DNA of 64,000 nt from NCBI RefSeq assembly GCF_001718695.1, contig NZ_CP013420.1, positions 1 through 64,000 on the forward strand, in the 5' to 3' direction. The stretch's first letter is position 1. Each line of letters begins with the position of its first letter. Below the pieces are notes generated by a model. The model was given only the letters and a program-made list of their open reading frames with translations, was not told the DNA's origin and made no database searches. This DNA is from Burkholderia ubonensis. Its GTDB lineage: Bacteria > Pseudomonadota > Gammaproteobacteria > Burkholderiales > Burkholderiaceae. The translations under genes and the position numbers were made by a program. Positions 1 through 10,026 of this stretch are shown here, piece by piece.

Positions 1-1587
1 GGACTTCTCGCTCGCGCGAACTCGACCGGCTACCTGCAGGTGAAGCGGCGCGGCGGCGACGTGACGATCGAGACGGGGCGCGGCATCGCATCGCTCGGGC
101 TGACCGATCTGTCGGCGCGCGCGAACTTCGTGCCGGGCAACCGCCTCAACGTCGTGGCGCTCGCGAAGGCGAACCGGGTCGGCACGCTCGACGCGAACGT
201 CACGGTGCCGGTGGCGCTGCGCGACGGCGTGTTCGGCGTCGTCGACGACGGCCCGCTGGCCGGCCGCATCGACGCCGACATCCCGTCGCTGCGGGCGACC
301 GGCAACCTGTTCGGGCCGAGCTACCTGCTCGGCGGGCGCGCGGCGCTGAAGCTGACGATCGCCGGCACGCCGGTCAAGCCGAGCGTGTCCGGGATGCTGA
401 CGGGCGACGAGCTGTCCGCGACGCTGGTCGATCAGGGCGTGCAGCTGAAGGACGGCATCGTGCGCGTCAAGCTGGCGGAGAACCTCGTCGAATTCCAGCA
501 GGTCGAGTTCCACGGCGGCGACGGCACGCTGCGCGCGATCGGCCGCGTGCGGCTCGACGGCGAGGCGCCCGACCTGACCGCGAGCATCGTCGCGGACAAG
601 CTCGAGCTGTTCGCCGCGCCGGACCGCAAGCTGTCGCTGTCGGGCAAGGCGACCGTCGCGAACGACGGGCCGCGCGGCGCGCTGTCGATCGACGGCAAGT
701 TCGTCGTCGATCACGCGCTGTTCGACCTGCCCGAGCAATCGGCGCCGCACCTGTCCGACGACGTCGTGATCGTCGGCCCCGAGGGCACGGTGCGCGGCGA
801 CGTGCAGACGGGTACCGCGGCGGCCAAGCCGCAGAAGGTCGAGAACAAGCCCGCGCCGTCGCTTGCACCGCGCGCGAACATCGACATCGGCCTCGGCAAC
901 GATTTCCGCTTCAAGGGGCACGGCGCGGATCTCGGCCTGCGCGGCACGATCACGGTGATGAGCGCGCCGGGCGTGCCGCTGCGCGCGGTCGGCAACGTGC
1001 GCGTGACCGAAGGCTCGACCTACACGTCGTTCGGCCGCAAGCTCGCGATCGAGAACGGCTTCTTCACGTTCAACGGCCCCGTGTCGAACCCCGGCGTGAA
1101 CATCCTCGCGATGCGGCGCAATCAGGAGGTCGAGGCCGGCGTGCAGGTGACCGGCACGATCCAGTCGCTGACGGTCAAGCTGGTGTCGGAGCCGAACGTC
1201 ACCGACAACGAGAAGCTGTCGTGGCTGCTGTTCGGGCACGGCACCGACCAGGGCAACAATGTCGGCCAGCAGGGCACGATGACGGCCGCGCTCGCGCTGC
1301 TCGGCAGCGTGACGGGCAAGCGGGTCGCGCAGACCTTCGGCCTCGACGAATTCTCGATCGGCCGCAGCGACGTCGGCCTGACCGATCCGCAGGTGATCCA
1401 GGTGTCGAAGGCGATCAACGAGCGCTTCGTGCTCGGCTTCGAGCAGGGCTTGCAGTCGGCCAGCAACGCGTTCAAGGCGACCATCAACCTGACGCGCTTC
1501 TGGTCGGTGTCCGCGTACGGCGGCACGTTCCAGGGCGTCGATCTGAACTACACGCGGCGCTTCGACCGCTGGTTCAGCCAGCGCTGA
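1..1587 (+). CDS. tamB: TamB, translocation and assembly module (3' part only)
   Basis: The reading frame is already open at base 1, so the gene starts outside the window and only the last 528 residues are seen. TamB is an inner-membrane-anchored, periplasm-spanning beta-helical protein that works with the outer-membrane protein TamA in autotransporter assembly and lipid transfer to the outer membrane. The visible part is the repetitive, beta-rich DUF490 region, and near the C-terminus it carries the family-typical stretch EKLSWLLFGHG. It ends in an aromatic/basic tail (FDRWFSQR). A strong terminator follows. The upstream neighbour should be tamA, which cannot be checked here. Confidence 0.9.
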   Translation, partial: GLLARANSTGYLQVKRRGGDVTIETGRGIASLGLTDLSARANFVPGNRLNVVALAKANRVGTLDANVTVPVALRDGVFGVVDDGPLAGRIDADIPSLRATGNLFGPSYLLGGRAALKLTIAGTPVKPSVSGMLTGDELSATLVDQGVQLKDGIVRVKLAENLVEFQQVEFHGGDGTLRAIGRVRLDGEAPDLTASIVADKLELFAAPDRKLSLSGKATVANDGPRGALSIDGKFVVDHALFDLPEQSAPHLSDDVVIVGPEGTVRGDVQTGTAAAKPQKVENKPAPSLAPRANIDIGLGNDFRFKGHGADLGLRGTITVMSAPGVPLRAVGNVRVTEGSTYTSFGRKLAIENGFFTFNGPVSNPGVNILAMRRNQEVEAGVQVTGTIQSLTVKLVSEPNVTDNEKLSWLLFGHGTDQGNNVGQQGTMTAALALLGSVTGKRVAQTFGLDEFSIGRSDVGLTDPQVIQVSKAINERFVLGFEQGLQSASNAFKATINLTRFWSVSAYGGTFQGVDLNYTRRFDRWFSQR

Positions 1588-1624
1588 CCGAGCCCACGCA
1601 CGCACGGCCCGTGGCGCGACCATG

Positions 1625-1659
1625 AAAAAAGCCCCGCACGTCATCGTGCGGGGCTTTTT
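1625..1659. terminator. Bidirectional intrinsic terminator between tamB and metG
   Basis: A perfect 10-bp stem (GCCCCGCACG pairing with CGTGCGGGGC) with a TCAT loop is flanked by an A6 run on the left and a T5 run on the right. It can therefore stop transcription of both converging genes, tamB from the left and metG from the right. Confidence 0.9.
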
Positions 1660-1684
1660 CGTTGTGGCGGGTGCGGCGGGCCGC

Positions 1685-3850
1685 TTACTTCACGCGCATG
1701 CCGGGCTTCGCGCCGCTGTGCGGCTCGAGGATGTAGAGGCCCGGCTCGGCCTTCTCGTCGGCGGCCGACGCCGCGAGCACCATCCCTTCGGAGAGCCCGA
1801 ACTTCATCTTGCGCGGCGCGAGGTTCGCGACCATCACCGTCAGCTTGCCGACGAGCTGCTCCGGCTGATACGCCGACTTGATGCCCGAGAACACGTTGCG
1901 GGTCTTTTCCTCGCCGACGTCGAGCGTGAGCTGCAGCAGCTTGTCCGAGCCTTCGACGGCCTGGCACGCGACGATCTTCGCGATGCGCAGATCGATCTTC
2001 GCGAAGTCGTCGATCGAGATCGGGCCGTCGTTCGCGGCGTTCGCGGCGGCGGCCTTCGCGTTCGCCTTGGCCGGCTTCGCGTCCTTCGCGGCGGCGGCGC
2101 CGGTCGCGCCCGAAGCGGCCGCCGCAGCAGCGCCGTCGGCCTGCAGCGAACCGCGGTTCGCGGCGAGCAGCGCGTCGATCTGCTTCGCGTCGACGCGCGT
2201 CATCAGATGCTGGTACGCGTTGATCGGCTGCGCGGACGACAGCGGCTTCGCGGCATCGGCCCATGCGAGCGGCGCGATCCCGAAGAACGCCTCGACGGCC
2301 TGCGCGACGCGCGGCATCACCGGCTTCAGCGCGAGCGACAGCAGGCGGAACGCCTCGAGGCTCACGCTGCAGGTCTCGTGCAGCGCGACCGCGTTGGCCG
2401 GGTCCTTCGCGAGCTCCCACGGCTTCGCGCCGTCGACGTACGCGTTGACTTCGTCGGCGAGCTCCATCGTCTGGCGCAGCGCGCGGCTGTATTCGCGGGC
2501 TTCGTAGTGCGCGGCGATCGAGCCGATCGCGCTGCGCAGCTTCGCGACGAGCGGATGATTCATCGCGCTGTCCTGCACGCGGCCGTCGAAGCGCTTGATC
2601 AGGAAGCCGGCCGCGCGGCTCGCGATGTTCACGTACTTGCCGACCAGATCGCTGTTCACGCGCGCCTGGAAGTCGTCGAGGTTCAGGTCGATGTCTTCCA
2701 TCGTCGCGTTCAGCTTCGCGGCGAAGTAGTAGCGCAGCCACTCGGGGTTCAGGCCCGTGTCGATGTAGCTCTGCGCGGTGATGAACGTGCCGCGCGACTT
2801 CGACATCTTCGCGCCGTCGACGGTCAGGAAGCCGTGCGCGAACACGTTGGTCGGCGTGCGGTGGCCCGAAAATTCGAGCATCGCCGGCCAGAACAGCGTG
2901 TGGAAATACAGGATGTCCTTGCCGATGAAGTGATACTGCTCGGCCGTCGCGCCCGGGCGGACCCACGCGTCGAAGTCGATGCCCTTGCGCTCGCACAGGT
3001 TCTTGAAGCTCGCGTAGTAGCCGACCGGCGCGTCGAGCCACACGTAGAAATACTTGCCCGGCGCGCCGGGGATTTCGAAGCCGAAGTAGGGCGCGTCGCG
3101 CGAGATGTCCCAGTCGGCGAGCTTCGCTTCGCCGGCGTCGCCGAGCCATTCGCGCATCTTGTTGGTCGCTTCGGGCTGCGCGAGGCCGCTGACCCAGTCG
3201 CGCAGGAACGACTCGCAGCGCGGGTCGGACAGGCGGAAGAAGTGGTGCGTCGACGTCTTGCGCACCGGCGTCGCGCCGGACACGACCGAGTACGGGTTCA
3301 GCAGGTCGGTGGGCAGGTAGGTCGAGCCGCATACTTCGCAGCTGTCGCCGTACTGGTCCTTCGCGTGGCACTTCGGGCATTCGCCCTTGATGAAGCGGTC
3401 CGGCAGGAACATTTCCTTGACCGGGTCGTACGCCTGCTCGATCTCGCGCTCGGCGATCAGGCCGTTTTCCTTCAGCGCGACGTAGATCTTCTCGCTGAGC
3501 ACGCGGTTTTCGTCCGAATCGGTCGAATAGAAATTGTCGAACGACACGCCGAAGCTGTCGAAGTCGCGCTTGTGCTCGGCCCACACGCGGTCGATCAGCT
3601 GCTTCGGCGTGAGGCCTTCCATCTCGGCGCGCAGCATGATCGGCGTGCCGTGCGTATCGTCGGCGCCGATGTAGTAGACCTCGTGCCCGTGCATTCGCAG
3701 CGTCCGCACCCAGATGTCGGTCTGGATGTACTCGACCAGATGGCCGATGTGGATCTGGCCGTTGGCATAGGGAAGGGCGGACGTAACGAGGATCTGGCGG
3801 CTGCCTTGCGGCGCCGCGGCCTGCACGGAAGCGAGGTCGGTTGCGGACAT
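1685..3850 (-). CDS. metG: Methionyl-tRNA synthetase
   Basis: This 721-residue class I aminoacyl-tRNA synthetase attaches methionine to tRNA-Met, including the initiator, in the cytoplasm. The HIGH signature is at residues 34-37 and KMSKS at 348-352. A zinc-binding knuckle (CPKC...CEVCG) lies in the connective-peptide region. The C-terminus carries the extra tRNA-binding OB-fold domain (starting near [15 protein letters not shown]), so this is the long dimeric form. An Ala/Lys-rich linker of about 50 residues ([19 protein letters not shown] and following) precedes that domain. The ATG at 3850 gives a standard N-terminus. The gene converges on tamB across a shared terminator. Confidence 0.98.
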   Translation of the reverse strand: MSATDLASVQAAAPQGSRQILVTSALPYANGQIHIGHLVEYIQTDIWVRTLRMHGHEVYYIGADDTHGTPIMLRAEMEGLTPKQLIDRVWAEHKRDFDSFGVSFDNFYSTDSDENRVLSEKIYVALKENGLIAEREIEQAYDPVKEMFLPDRFIKGECPKCHAKDQYGDSCEVCGSTYLPTDLLNPYSVVSGATPVRKTSTHHFFRLSDPRCESFLRDWVSGLAQPEATNKMREWLGDAGEAKLADWDISRDAPYFGFEIPGAPGKYFYVWLDAPVGYYASFKNLCERKGIDFDAWVRPGATAEQYHFIGKDILYFHTLFWPAMLEFSGHRTPTNVFAHGFLTVDGAKMSKSRGTFITAQSYIDTGLNPEWLRYYFAAKLNATMEDIDLNLDDFQARVNSDLVGKYVNIASRAAGFLIKRFDGRVQDSAMNHPLVAKLRSAIGSIAAHYEAREYSRALRQTMELADEVNAYVDGAKPWELAKDPANAVALHETCSVSLEAFRLLSLALKPVMPRVAQAVEAFFGIAPLAWADAAKPLSSAQPINAYQHLMTRVDAKQIDALLAANRGSLQADGAAAAAASGATGAAAAKDAKPAKANAKAAAANAANDGPISIDDFAKIDLRIAKIVACQAVEGSDKLLQLTLDVGEEKTRNVFSGIKSAYQPEQLVGKLTVMVANLAPRKMKFGLSEGMVLAASAADEKAEPGLYILEPHSGAKPGMRVK

Positions 3851-4224
3851 AGGGTCTGTAGAAGGAACGGCTAAACGACGGAAACTGCGATTCTAGCAGG
3901 GGCGCGGGTCGCCCAGTCGGGCCGGGGCGGTGCGAGGGCGGGCGCGGCGTGCGGCGCCCATGAAGTGCGTGCCCGGCGCTGCGATGCTGCGCCGCAGCAC
4001 GAAAATTCCGGGCAAAAAAAACCGGGGCGGATACGGCCCCGGAGCAACAACGACAAGAGGAGAATGGTGACGCGCCGGCTGCGCCAGCCGCGTACCGTAA
4101 AGACAGACCGCGGGTCGCGACAGAAGTTCGAAATTTTTTTCGATTTGTTACGGAGCCCGCGCCAAGCCTTGTGGCACGCGGCCGCGCGCCGAATGCGCGG
4201 CCTCGTCTCCGGTCGTCGTGCCGC
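3851..4224. other. Intergenic region between metG and the OmpA-like gene
   Basis: I support no gene in these 374 bases. The region must hold the metG promoter (read leftward) and the 3' untranslated part of the OmpA-like lipoprotein gene, including a terminator at 4014-4042. Short reading frames here have no convincing start signal or recognisable product. Confidence 0.6.
4014..4042 (-). terminator. Intrinsic terminator downstream of the OmpA-like gene
   Basis: Read on the minus strand, a 7-bp CCGGGGC/GCCCCGG stem is followed directly by eight T residues. It lies about 180 bp after the stop codon of the OmpA-like lipoprotein gene, so that transcript has a long 3' tail. Confidence 0.75.
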
Positions 4225-4866
4225 TTACTGCTGCGCTGCGCGCAGGTAGATTTCGACGCGGCGGTTCTGCGCGCGGCCGGCTTCGGTCGCGTTGTCCGCG
4301 ATCGGGTTCGACGCGCCCATGCCCTGCGCCGACAGGCGGCCGCCGGCGACGCCGCGCTGCACGAGCGCATTGACGACGCTCTGCGCGCGGTTCTGCGACA
4401 GCGTCTGGTTCAGCTGTGCCGAGCCCGTGCTGTCCGTGTAGCCGACGATCGAGGCCGTCACTTGCGGGTTCTGGTTCAGCGTCGTCGCCAGATCGTTCAG
4501 CAGCGGCGTGAATGCCGGCGTGATCGCGTACTGGTTGGTGGCGAACGTCACCGAGCTCGGCACGTTCAGCTTCAGCGAGCCGTCCGGCTGCTCGGTCACC
4601 TGCGTGCCCGTCTTCGCTGCCGACGGCGCGAGCTTGTTCTTGATCGCCTGCCAGTTGTAACCCGTCACGCCGCCGACCAGCGCGCCGACGCCCGCGCCGA
4701 TCGCCGCGCCCTTGCCGCCGCCGGCCAGCGCGCCGATGCCCGCGCCCAGCGCCGCGCCCGTGCCGGTGCCGACGGCCGTGTTGTTGCCTTGCTGCGTGGC
4801 GCAGCCGGCGAGCAGTGCGCCGGCGAGTGCGAAGACGGACAGGCGAGTCGCGATTTTCATGTTCAT
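4225..4866 (-). CDS. OmpA-family lipoprotein with glycine-zipper domain
   Basis: A 213-residue envelope protein, YiaD-like. It starts with a lipoprotein signal ending in the lipobox LLAGC (Cys about residue 22), so it should be lipid-anchored to the outer membrane. A glycine-zipper segment (GAALGAGIGALAGGGKGAAI) follows, then a C-terminal OmpA domain (about residues 100-210) with the peptidoglycan-binding signature ending in NRRVEIYLR. Its likely role is to tether the outer membrane to peptidoglycan. The ATG at 4866 was chosen because it has a good ribosome site (GAGGAATCCAAG) and opens directly into the signal peptide; an upstream start in the same frame adds 22 non-signal residues. It is a single gene, divergent from mrp. 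Confidence 0.9.
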   Translation of the reverse strand: MNMKIATRLSVFALAGALLAGCATQQGNNTAVGTGTGAALGAGIGALAGGGKGAAIGAGVGALVGGVTGYNWQAIKNKLAPSAAKTGTQVTEQPDGSLKLNVPSSVTFATNQYAITPAFTPLLNDLATTLNQNPQVTASIVGYTDSTGSAQLNQTLSQNRAQSVVNALVQRGVAGGRLSAQGMGASNPIADNATEAGRAQNRRVEIYLRAAQQ

Positions 4867-5217
4867 CTTGGATTCCTCTGTTGGTTGAACGAGTCGACAA
4901 CGACGACAAACATCAGGTGCGGCTCCGTGCACGGACGCCCCGAAAACGGCGGGCAGGCCCGTGTAGACGGTTGCCGCGAAGGCGGCTGCATGCCCTGTTC
5001 GCCAGCGGGGCTGTTCGTACAGGGCGACGCATCAGCCTCTACAATATAGGCGGTTCGCGGCCGATTTGGCCCCATAGCATACCGCACGCGAAGATTGCGC
5101 CGTCGTGCGCATTCGCGCAATGGCGTGCAACAGATTCTTTCACTTTTCCTGATTTTTGCTGCGTAATTTGATCTTTTTTGACGATTGCGCGTGGAAAAAC
5201 GATTTCACGGAGTTTCG
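4867..5217. other. Divergent promoter region between the OmpA-like gene and mrp
   Basis: These 351 bases lie between two genes that point away from each other. A minus-strand -10-like TATTGT (complement of 5041-5046) could serve the lipoprotein gene. The 60 bases before mrp (about 5130-5190) are clearly AT-richer than their surroundings, as expected for the mrp promoter. I see no gene here. Confidence 0.5.
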
Positions 5218-6309
5218 ATGAGCATTGACCGGGCACAAGTCGACGCCGCGCTGGCGGCTGTCGTCGACCCCAACACCGGCCGTCCGTATGCGGCCAACAA
5301 GGGCGTGCGCAACGTCGCGATCGATGGCGACGTCGTGGCGGTCGACGTGGTGCTCGGCTATCCGGCGCGCAGCCAGCACGATGACGTGCGCGCGCGCATC
5401 GCGGCGGCCCTCCAGGCCGTGCCGGGCGTGCGCGACGCACGTGTCGCCGTGTCGCAGGAGATCGTCGCGCACACGGTGCAGCGCGGCGTGAAGCTGCTGC
5501 CGAACGTGAAGAACATCGTCGCGGTCGCGTCGGGCAAGGGCGGCGTCGGCAAGAGCACGACGGCCGTGAACCTGGCGCTCGCGCTCGCCGCCGAAGGCGC
5601 GTCGGTCGGCATTCTCGACGCCGACATCTACGGCCCGTCGCTGCCGACGATGCTCGGCATCCACGGCCAGCGCCCCGAGTCGCCGGACAACCAGTCGATG
5701 AACCCGCTGGTCGGCCACGGGCTGCAGGCGAACTCGATCGGCTTTCTGATCGACGAGGACAATCCGATGGTGTGGCGCGGCCCGATGGCGACGTCGGCGC
5801 TCGAGCAGCTGCTGCGGCAGACCAACTGGCGCGAGCTCGACTACCTGATCGTCGACATGCCGCCGGGCACCGGCGACATCCAGCTCACGCTCGCGCAGCG
5901 CGTGCCGGTGACGGGCGCGGTGATCGTGACGACGCCGCAGGACATCGCGCTGCTCGACGCGAAGAAGGGGCTGAAGATGTTCGAGAAGGTCGGCATTCCG
6001 ATCCTCGGCATCGTCGAGAACATGAGCATCCACGTCTGCTCGAACTGCGGGCACGAGGAGCACATCTTCGGCGCGGGCGGCGCCGAGCGGATGGCGAAGG
6101 ACTACGACGTCGACGTGCTCGGCAGCCTGCCGCTCGACATCGCGATCCGCGAGCGCGCCGACAGCGGCACGCCGACGGTCGTGGCCGACCCGGACGGCGC
6201 GCTGGCGCGGCGCTATCGCGACATCGCGCGCGGCGTCGCGCTGGCGATCGCGGAACGGGCGCGCGACATGACGTCGAAGTTCCCGTCGATCGTTGTTCAG
6301 AATACTTAA
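5218..6309 (+). CDS. apbC: Mrp/ApbC/NBP35-type iron-sulfur cluster carrier ATPase
   Basis: A 363-residue cytosolic P-loop ATPase that binds and delivers Fe-S clusters to apo-proteins. The N-terminal ~95 residues form the DUF59/FeS_assembly_P domain. The deviant Walker A motif GKGGVGKSTT is near residue 105, followed by DADIYGPS and VDMPPGTGD, all typical of the Mrp family. The CSNC pair near residues 272-275 is the cluster-bridging CxxC. An in-frame TTG at 5185 would add 11 residues, but the ATG at 5218 has GGAG at 5209-5212 with correct spacing and was preferred. It is divergent from the OmpA-like gene. Confidence 0.95.
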   Translation: MSIDRAQVDAALAAVVDPNTGRPYAANKGVRNVAIDGDVVAVDVVLGYPARSQHDDVRARIAAALQAVPGVRDARVAVSQEIVAHTVQRGVKLLPNVKNIVAVASGKGGVGKSTTAVNLALALAAEGASVGILDADIYGPSLPTMLGIHGQRPESPDNQSMNPLVGHGLQANSIGFLIDEDNPMVWRGPMATSALEQLLRQTNWRELDYLIVDMPPGTGDIQLTLAQRVPVTGAVIVTTPQDIALLDAKKGLKMFEKVGIPILGIVENMSIHVCSNCGHEEHIFGAGGAERMAKDYDVDVLGSLPLDIAIRERADSGTPTVVADPDGALARRYRDIARGVALAIAERARDMTSKFPSIVVQNT

Positions 6310-6443
6310 AGCCCTTGCGGGGCGGGCCTGCACGCTGTTTACGGCGCCGCGAGGCGCGGTATCATGGCGACTTTTCCCGGGTCCCTTTACCCGCCCGGTA
6401 TGGCCGCCGTGTGATAACGGCTGCCAGCCGGCATGAGGATCGA

Positions 6444-6980
6444 ATGAACCAACGACACCACGGCGCGCGCGTCGGCCGCGCGCGGCGCGCGCTGCTGACC
6501 GCCGCCGCGCTGGGCCTGCTGGCCGGCTGTACCTCCTTTTCCTCGACGCACGAGAAGCGCGCCGACGCCCAGTTGCAGCCGACCGTCGGCTCGCAGGCGC
6601 GCGGCGCGGTCACGTTCGTCGAGCGCCCGGACGGCGTCCAGGTCACTTACAACCTGGTCGGGCTGCCGCCGAACACCGATCACGCGCTGCAGGTGCACGA
6701 ACGCGGCGACTGCAACGCCGGCGACGGCTCGAGCGCCGGCCAGGTGTTCGCGCCGGCCGCCGACCGGCTGCGCGCCGGCGCGCGCGTCGCCGGCGATCTC
6801 GGCAACATCCACGCGGACGCGAACGGCGTCGCCGCCGGCTTCATCGTCGCGCCCGATCTGGCCCTCGACGGCGTGCGCTCCGCGCTGAACCGCGCGGCGC
6901 TGGTCTACCGCGACCCGAGCGATCCGGCGTTCGCGCAGCACGGCGCGGGGCCCGCGCTGGCCTGCGGCGTGATCCGTTGA
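6444..6980 (+). CDS. Cu/Zn superoxide dismutase-like lipoprotein lacking metal ligands
   Basis: A 178-residue exported protein with a basic N-terminus and a lipobox (LLAGC), so probably a lipoprotein. The fold family is clear from HALQVHERGDC, the GDLGNIHAD segment and the C-terminal ACGVI, which match the conserved SodC blocks, and the disulfide cysteines are kept. The metal site is not: in HxxHxH the middle copper-ligand His is Gln, the HFxP block is VFAP, no His stands in the zinc loop (ADRLRAGARVAGD), the last copper His is replaced in AALVYRDPSD, and the active-site Arg block reads GAGPALAC. Dismutase activity is therefore unlikely and the function is unknown. The start at 6444 has AGGAT upstream. 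Confidence 0.85.
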   Translation: MNQRHHGARVGRARRALLTAAALGLLAGCTSFSSTHEKRADAQLQPTVGSQARGAVTFVERPDGVQVTYNLVGLPPNTDHALQVHERGDCNAGDGSSAGQVFAPAADRLRAGARVAGDLGNIHADANGVAAGFIVAPDLALDGVRSALNRAALVYRDPSDPAFAQHGAGPALACGVIR

Positions 6981-7011
6981 GCGCCGCCGCGTACACGCGG
7001 CGATCATCGCG

Positions 7012-7017
7012 TAAAAT
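7012..7017 (+). promoter_or_regulatory. Possible -10 element upstream of dcd
   Basis: TAAAAT lies 78 bp upstream of the dcd start in the short gap after the SOD-like gene. No clear -35 box accompanies it, so this is a weak prediction. Confidence 0.35.
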
Positions 7018-7095
7018 GTCGGGTTTTCCCGGCTGCCGCGTCGACGCGGCAGCCGCCGTCTGTCACCGTCACGCACCGTTTCCTGGCGCCCCGTT

Positions 7096-7665
7096 ATGAG
7101 CATCAAGTCCGACAAGTGGATTCGGCGCATGGCCGAAGAACACAAGATGATCGAGCCGTTCGTGCCCGATCAGGTTCGCGCGTCCGAGGACGGCCGCAGG
7201 ATCGTCAGCTACGGCACGTCGAGCTACGGCTACGACATCCGCTGCGCGGACGAATTCAAGATCTTCACCAACATCAACTCGACGATCGTCGATCCGAAGA
7301 ACTTCGACGAAGGTTCGTTTGTCGATTTCAAGGGCGACGTGTGCATCATCCCGCCGAACTCGTTCGCGCTGGCCCGCACCGTCGAATATTTCCGCATCCC
7401 GCGCACGGTGCTGACCGTCTGCCTCGGCAAGTCGACGTACGCGCGCTGCGGAATCATCGTCAACGTGACGCCGTTCGAACCCGAATGGGAAGGCTACGTC
7501 ACGCTGGAATTTTCGAATACCACGCCGCTGCCCGCGAAGATCTACGCGAACGAAGGCGTCGCGCAGGTGTTGTTCTTCGAAAGCGACGAAGTGTGCGACG
7601 TGTCGTACGCCGATCGCGGCGGCAAGTATCAGGGTCAGCGCGGTGTCACGCTGCCGAAAACCTGA
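7096..7665 (+). CDS. dcd: dCTP deaminase
   Basis: A 189-residue cytosolic trimeric enzyme that deaminates dCTP to dUTP, feeding dTMP synthesis through dUTPase. The sequence shows the family blocks SSYGYDIR (near residue 38), [10 protein letters not shown] (about 113-122) and the catalytic-Glu block [14 protein letters not shown] (about 134-147). Length and N-terminus ([15 protein letters not shown]) fit the family. No strong ribosome site precedes the ATG. It sits upstream of the amino acid decarboxylase with an 80-bp gap. Confidence 0.97.
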
Positions 7666-7746
7666 TCTGCTTGCATAACGTCTCACCAGTTTCCGGGTGA
7701 CCGCTGCGCGTGACGCGCCGCGGTCGTTCTTTTTGGAGAATCGCCC

Positions 7747-10026
7747 ATGAAGTTTCGTTTCCCCGTCGTCATCATCGACGAAGATTTCCGCTCCGAGAAC
7801 ATCTCGGGCTCCGGCATCCGGGCGTTGGCCGAAGCGATCGAGAAGGAGGGCGTCGAAGTCCTCGGCCTCACGAGCTACGGCGATCTGACGTCGTTCGCGC
7901 AGCAGTCGAGCCGCGCGTCGTGCTTCATCCTGTCGATCGACGACGACGAACTCATGCTCGGCGAAACGGGCCCGGACGGCGAGCTGCCCGAACTCGCGAC
8001 CGCGATCATCGAGCTGCGCGCGTTCGTCACCGAAGTGCGCCGCCGCAACGCGGACATCCCGATCTTCCTGTACGGCGAGACGCGCACGTCGCGCCACCTG
8101 CCGAACGACATCCTGCGCGAGCTGCACGGCTTCATCCACATGTTCGAGGACACGCCGGAGTTCGTCGCGCGGCACATCATCCGCGAGGCGAAGGTCTATC
8201 TCGACTCGCTCGCGCCGCCGTTCTTCAAGGAACTCGTGAAGTACGCCGACGAAGGCTCGTACTCGTGGCACTGCCCCGGCCACTCGGGCGGCGTCGCGTT
8301 CCTGAAGAACCCGCTCGGCCAGATGTTCCATCAGTTCTTCGGCGAGAACATGCTGCGCGCCGACGTGTGCAACGCGGTCGACGAGCTCGGCCAGCTGCTC
8401 GATCACACCGGCCCGGTCGCCGCGTCCGAGCGCAACGCCGCGCGGATCTTCAGCGCCGATCACCTGTTCTTCGTGACCAACGGCACGTCGACGTCGAACA
8501 AGATCGTGTGGCACGCGACGGTCGCGCCCGGCGACATCGTGCTGGTCGACCGCAACTGCCACAAGTCGATCCTGCACGCGATCACGATGACCGGCGCGAT
8601 TCCGGTGTTCCTCACGCCGACGCGCAACCACTTCGGCATCATCGGGCCGATCCCGCGCGACGAATTCAAGCCGGAGAACATCCGCAAGAAGATCGAGGCC
8701 AACCCGTTCGCGCGCGAGGCGCTGCGCGAGAACCCGGACATGAAGCCGCGCATCCTGACGATCACGCAGAGCACCTACGACGGCGTGATCTACAACGTCG
8801 AGATGATCAAGGACCTGCTCGGCGACCTGCTCGACACGCTGCACTTCGACGAAGCGTGGCTGCCGCACGCGACCTTCCACGACTTCTACCGCGACATGCA
8901 CGCGATCGGCGACGGCCGGCCGCGCACCGGCGCGCTGGTGTTCGCGACGCACTCGACGCACAAGCTGCTCGCCGGCATCTCGCAGGCGTCGCAGATCGTC
9001 GTGCAGGATTCGGAGAATCGCACGTTCGACAAGCACCGCTTCAACGAGGCGTATCTGATGCACACGTCGACGAGCCCGCAGTACGCGATCATCGCGTCGT
9101 GCGACGTCGCGGCCGCGATGATGGAGCCGCCGGGCGGCACCGCGCTCGTCGAGGAATCGATCGCGGAGGCGATCGACTTCCGCCGCGCGATGCGCAAGGT
9201 CGACGCCGAATACGGCGACGACTGGTTCTTCAGCGTGTGGGGCCCGGACGACCTGTCGGCCGAGGGCATCGGCTCGCGCGAAGACTGGATGCTCAAGCCG
9301 AACGATCACTGGCACGGCTTCGGCTCGCTGGCCGAAGGCTTCAACATGCTCGACCCGATCAAGGCGACGATCATCACGCCGGGGCTCGACGTCGACGGCG
9401 AGTTCGGCGACACGGGCATCCCGGCCGCGATCGTCACGAAGTATCTGGCCGAGCACGGCATCATCGTCGAGAAGACCGGCCTGTACTCGTTCTTCATCAT
9501 GTTCACGATCGGCATCACGAAGGGCCGCTGGAACTCGATGGTCACCGAGCTGCAGCAGTTCAAGGACGACTACGACAACAACCAGCCGCTGTGGCGCGTG
9601 CTGCCGGAGTTCGTCGCGCAGCATCCGCGCTACGAGCGCGTCGGCCTGCGCGACCTGTGCACGCAGATCCACGACGTGTACCGCGCGAACGACATCGCCC
9701 GCCTGACGACGGAGATGTACCTGTCCGACATGGAGCCGGCGATGAAGCCGTCGGATGCGTTCGCGAAGCTCGCGCACCGCAAGATCGACCGCGTGCCGCT
9801 CGACGAGCTCGAAGGCCGCGTGACGAGCATTCTGCTCACGCCGTATCCGCCGGGCATCCCGCTGCTGATTCCGGGCGAGCGCTTCAACAAGACGATCGTG
9901 AACTACCTGCGGTTCGCGCGCGACTTCAACGAGCGCTTCCCCGGCTTCCATACCGACATCCACGGTCTCGTCGCGGAAGAAGTGAACGGCCGCGTCGAGT
10001 ACTTCGTCGATTGCGTGCGCGACTGA
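7747..10026 (+). CDS. Ornithine/lysine/arginine decarboxylase, fold type I PLP enzyme
   Basis: This 759-residue decarboxylase has three parts: an N-terminal response-regulator-like wing (residues 1 to about 130), the PLP-binding aminotransferase-like core, and the C-terminal domain (about 600-759). The Schiff-base lysine is Lys406 in THSTHKLLAG, and HFDEAWLPHA is the cofactor-binding Asp block. Such enzymes make agmatine, cadaverine or putrescine and consume protons, so they serve acid resistance or polyamine synthesis; which substrate is used cannot be read by eye. The ATG at 7747 has GGAGAA upstream. It is followed, with overlap of one base, by a LprI-like exported protein. Confidence 0.92.
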   Translation: MKFRFPVVIIDEDFRSENISGSGIRALAEAIEKEGVEVLGLTSYGDLTSFAQQSSRASCFILSIDDDELMLGETGPDGELPELATAIIELRAFVTEVRRRNADIPIFLYGETRTSRHLPNDILRELHGFIHMFEDTPEFVARHIIREAKVYLDSLAPPFFKELVKYADEGSYSWHCPGHSGGVAFLKNPLGQMFHQFFGENMLRADVCNAVDELGQLLDHTGPVAASERNAARIFSADHLFFVTNGTSTSNKIVWHATVAPGDIVLVDRNCHKSILHAITMTGAIPVFLTPTRNHFGIIGPIPRDEFKPENIRKKIEANPFAREALRENPDMKPRILTITQSTYDGVIYNVEMIKDLLGDLLDTLHFDEAWLPHATFHDFYRDMHAIGDGRPRTGALVFATHSTHKLLAGISQASQIVVQDSENRTFDKHRFNEAYLMHTSTSPQYAIIASCDVAAAMMEPPGGTALVEESIAEAIDFRRAMRKVDAEYGDDWFFSVWGPDDLSAEGIGSREDWMLKPNDHWHGFGSLAEGFNMLDPIKATIITPGLDVDGEFGDTGIPAAIVTKYLAEHGIIVEKTGLYSFFIMFTIGITKGRWNSMVTELQQFKDDYDNNQPLWRVLPEFVAQHPRYERVGLRDLCTQIHDVYRANDIARLTTEMYLSDMEPAMKPSDAFAKLAHRKIDRVPLDELEGRVTSILLTPYPPGIPLLIPGERFNKTIVNYLRFARDFNERFPGFHTDIHGLVAEEVNGRVEYFVDCVRD

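Noticed and set aside
3871-4056. Short minus-strand frame between metG and the OmpA-like gene
   Set aside because: No ribosome site or family, and it covers the terminator at 4014-4042.
1622-4370. Very long open frames opposite and across metG, both strands
   Set aside because: They are shadows of metG caused by high GC: the products are Arg/Ala/Val-rich with no domain, while the metG frame has all synthetase motifs.
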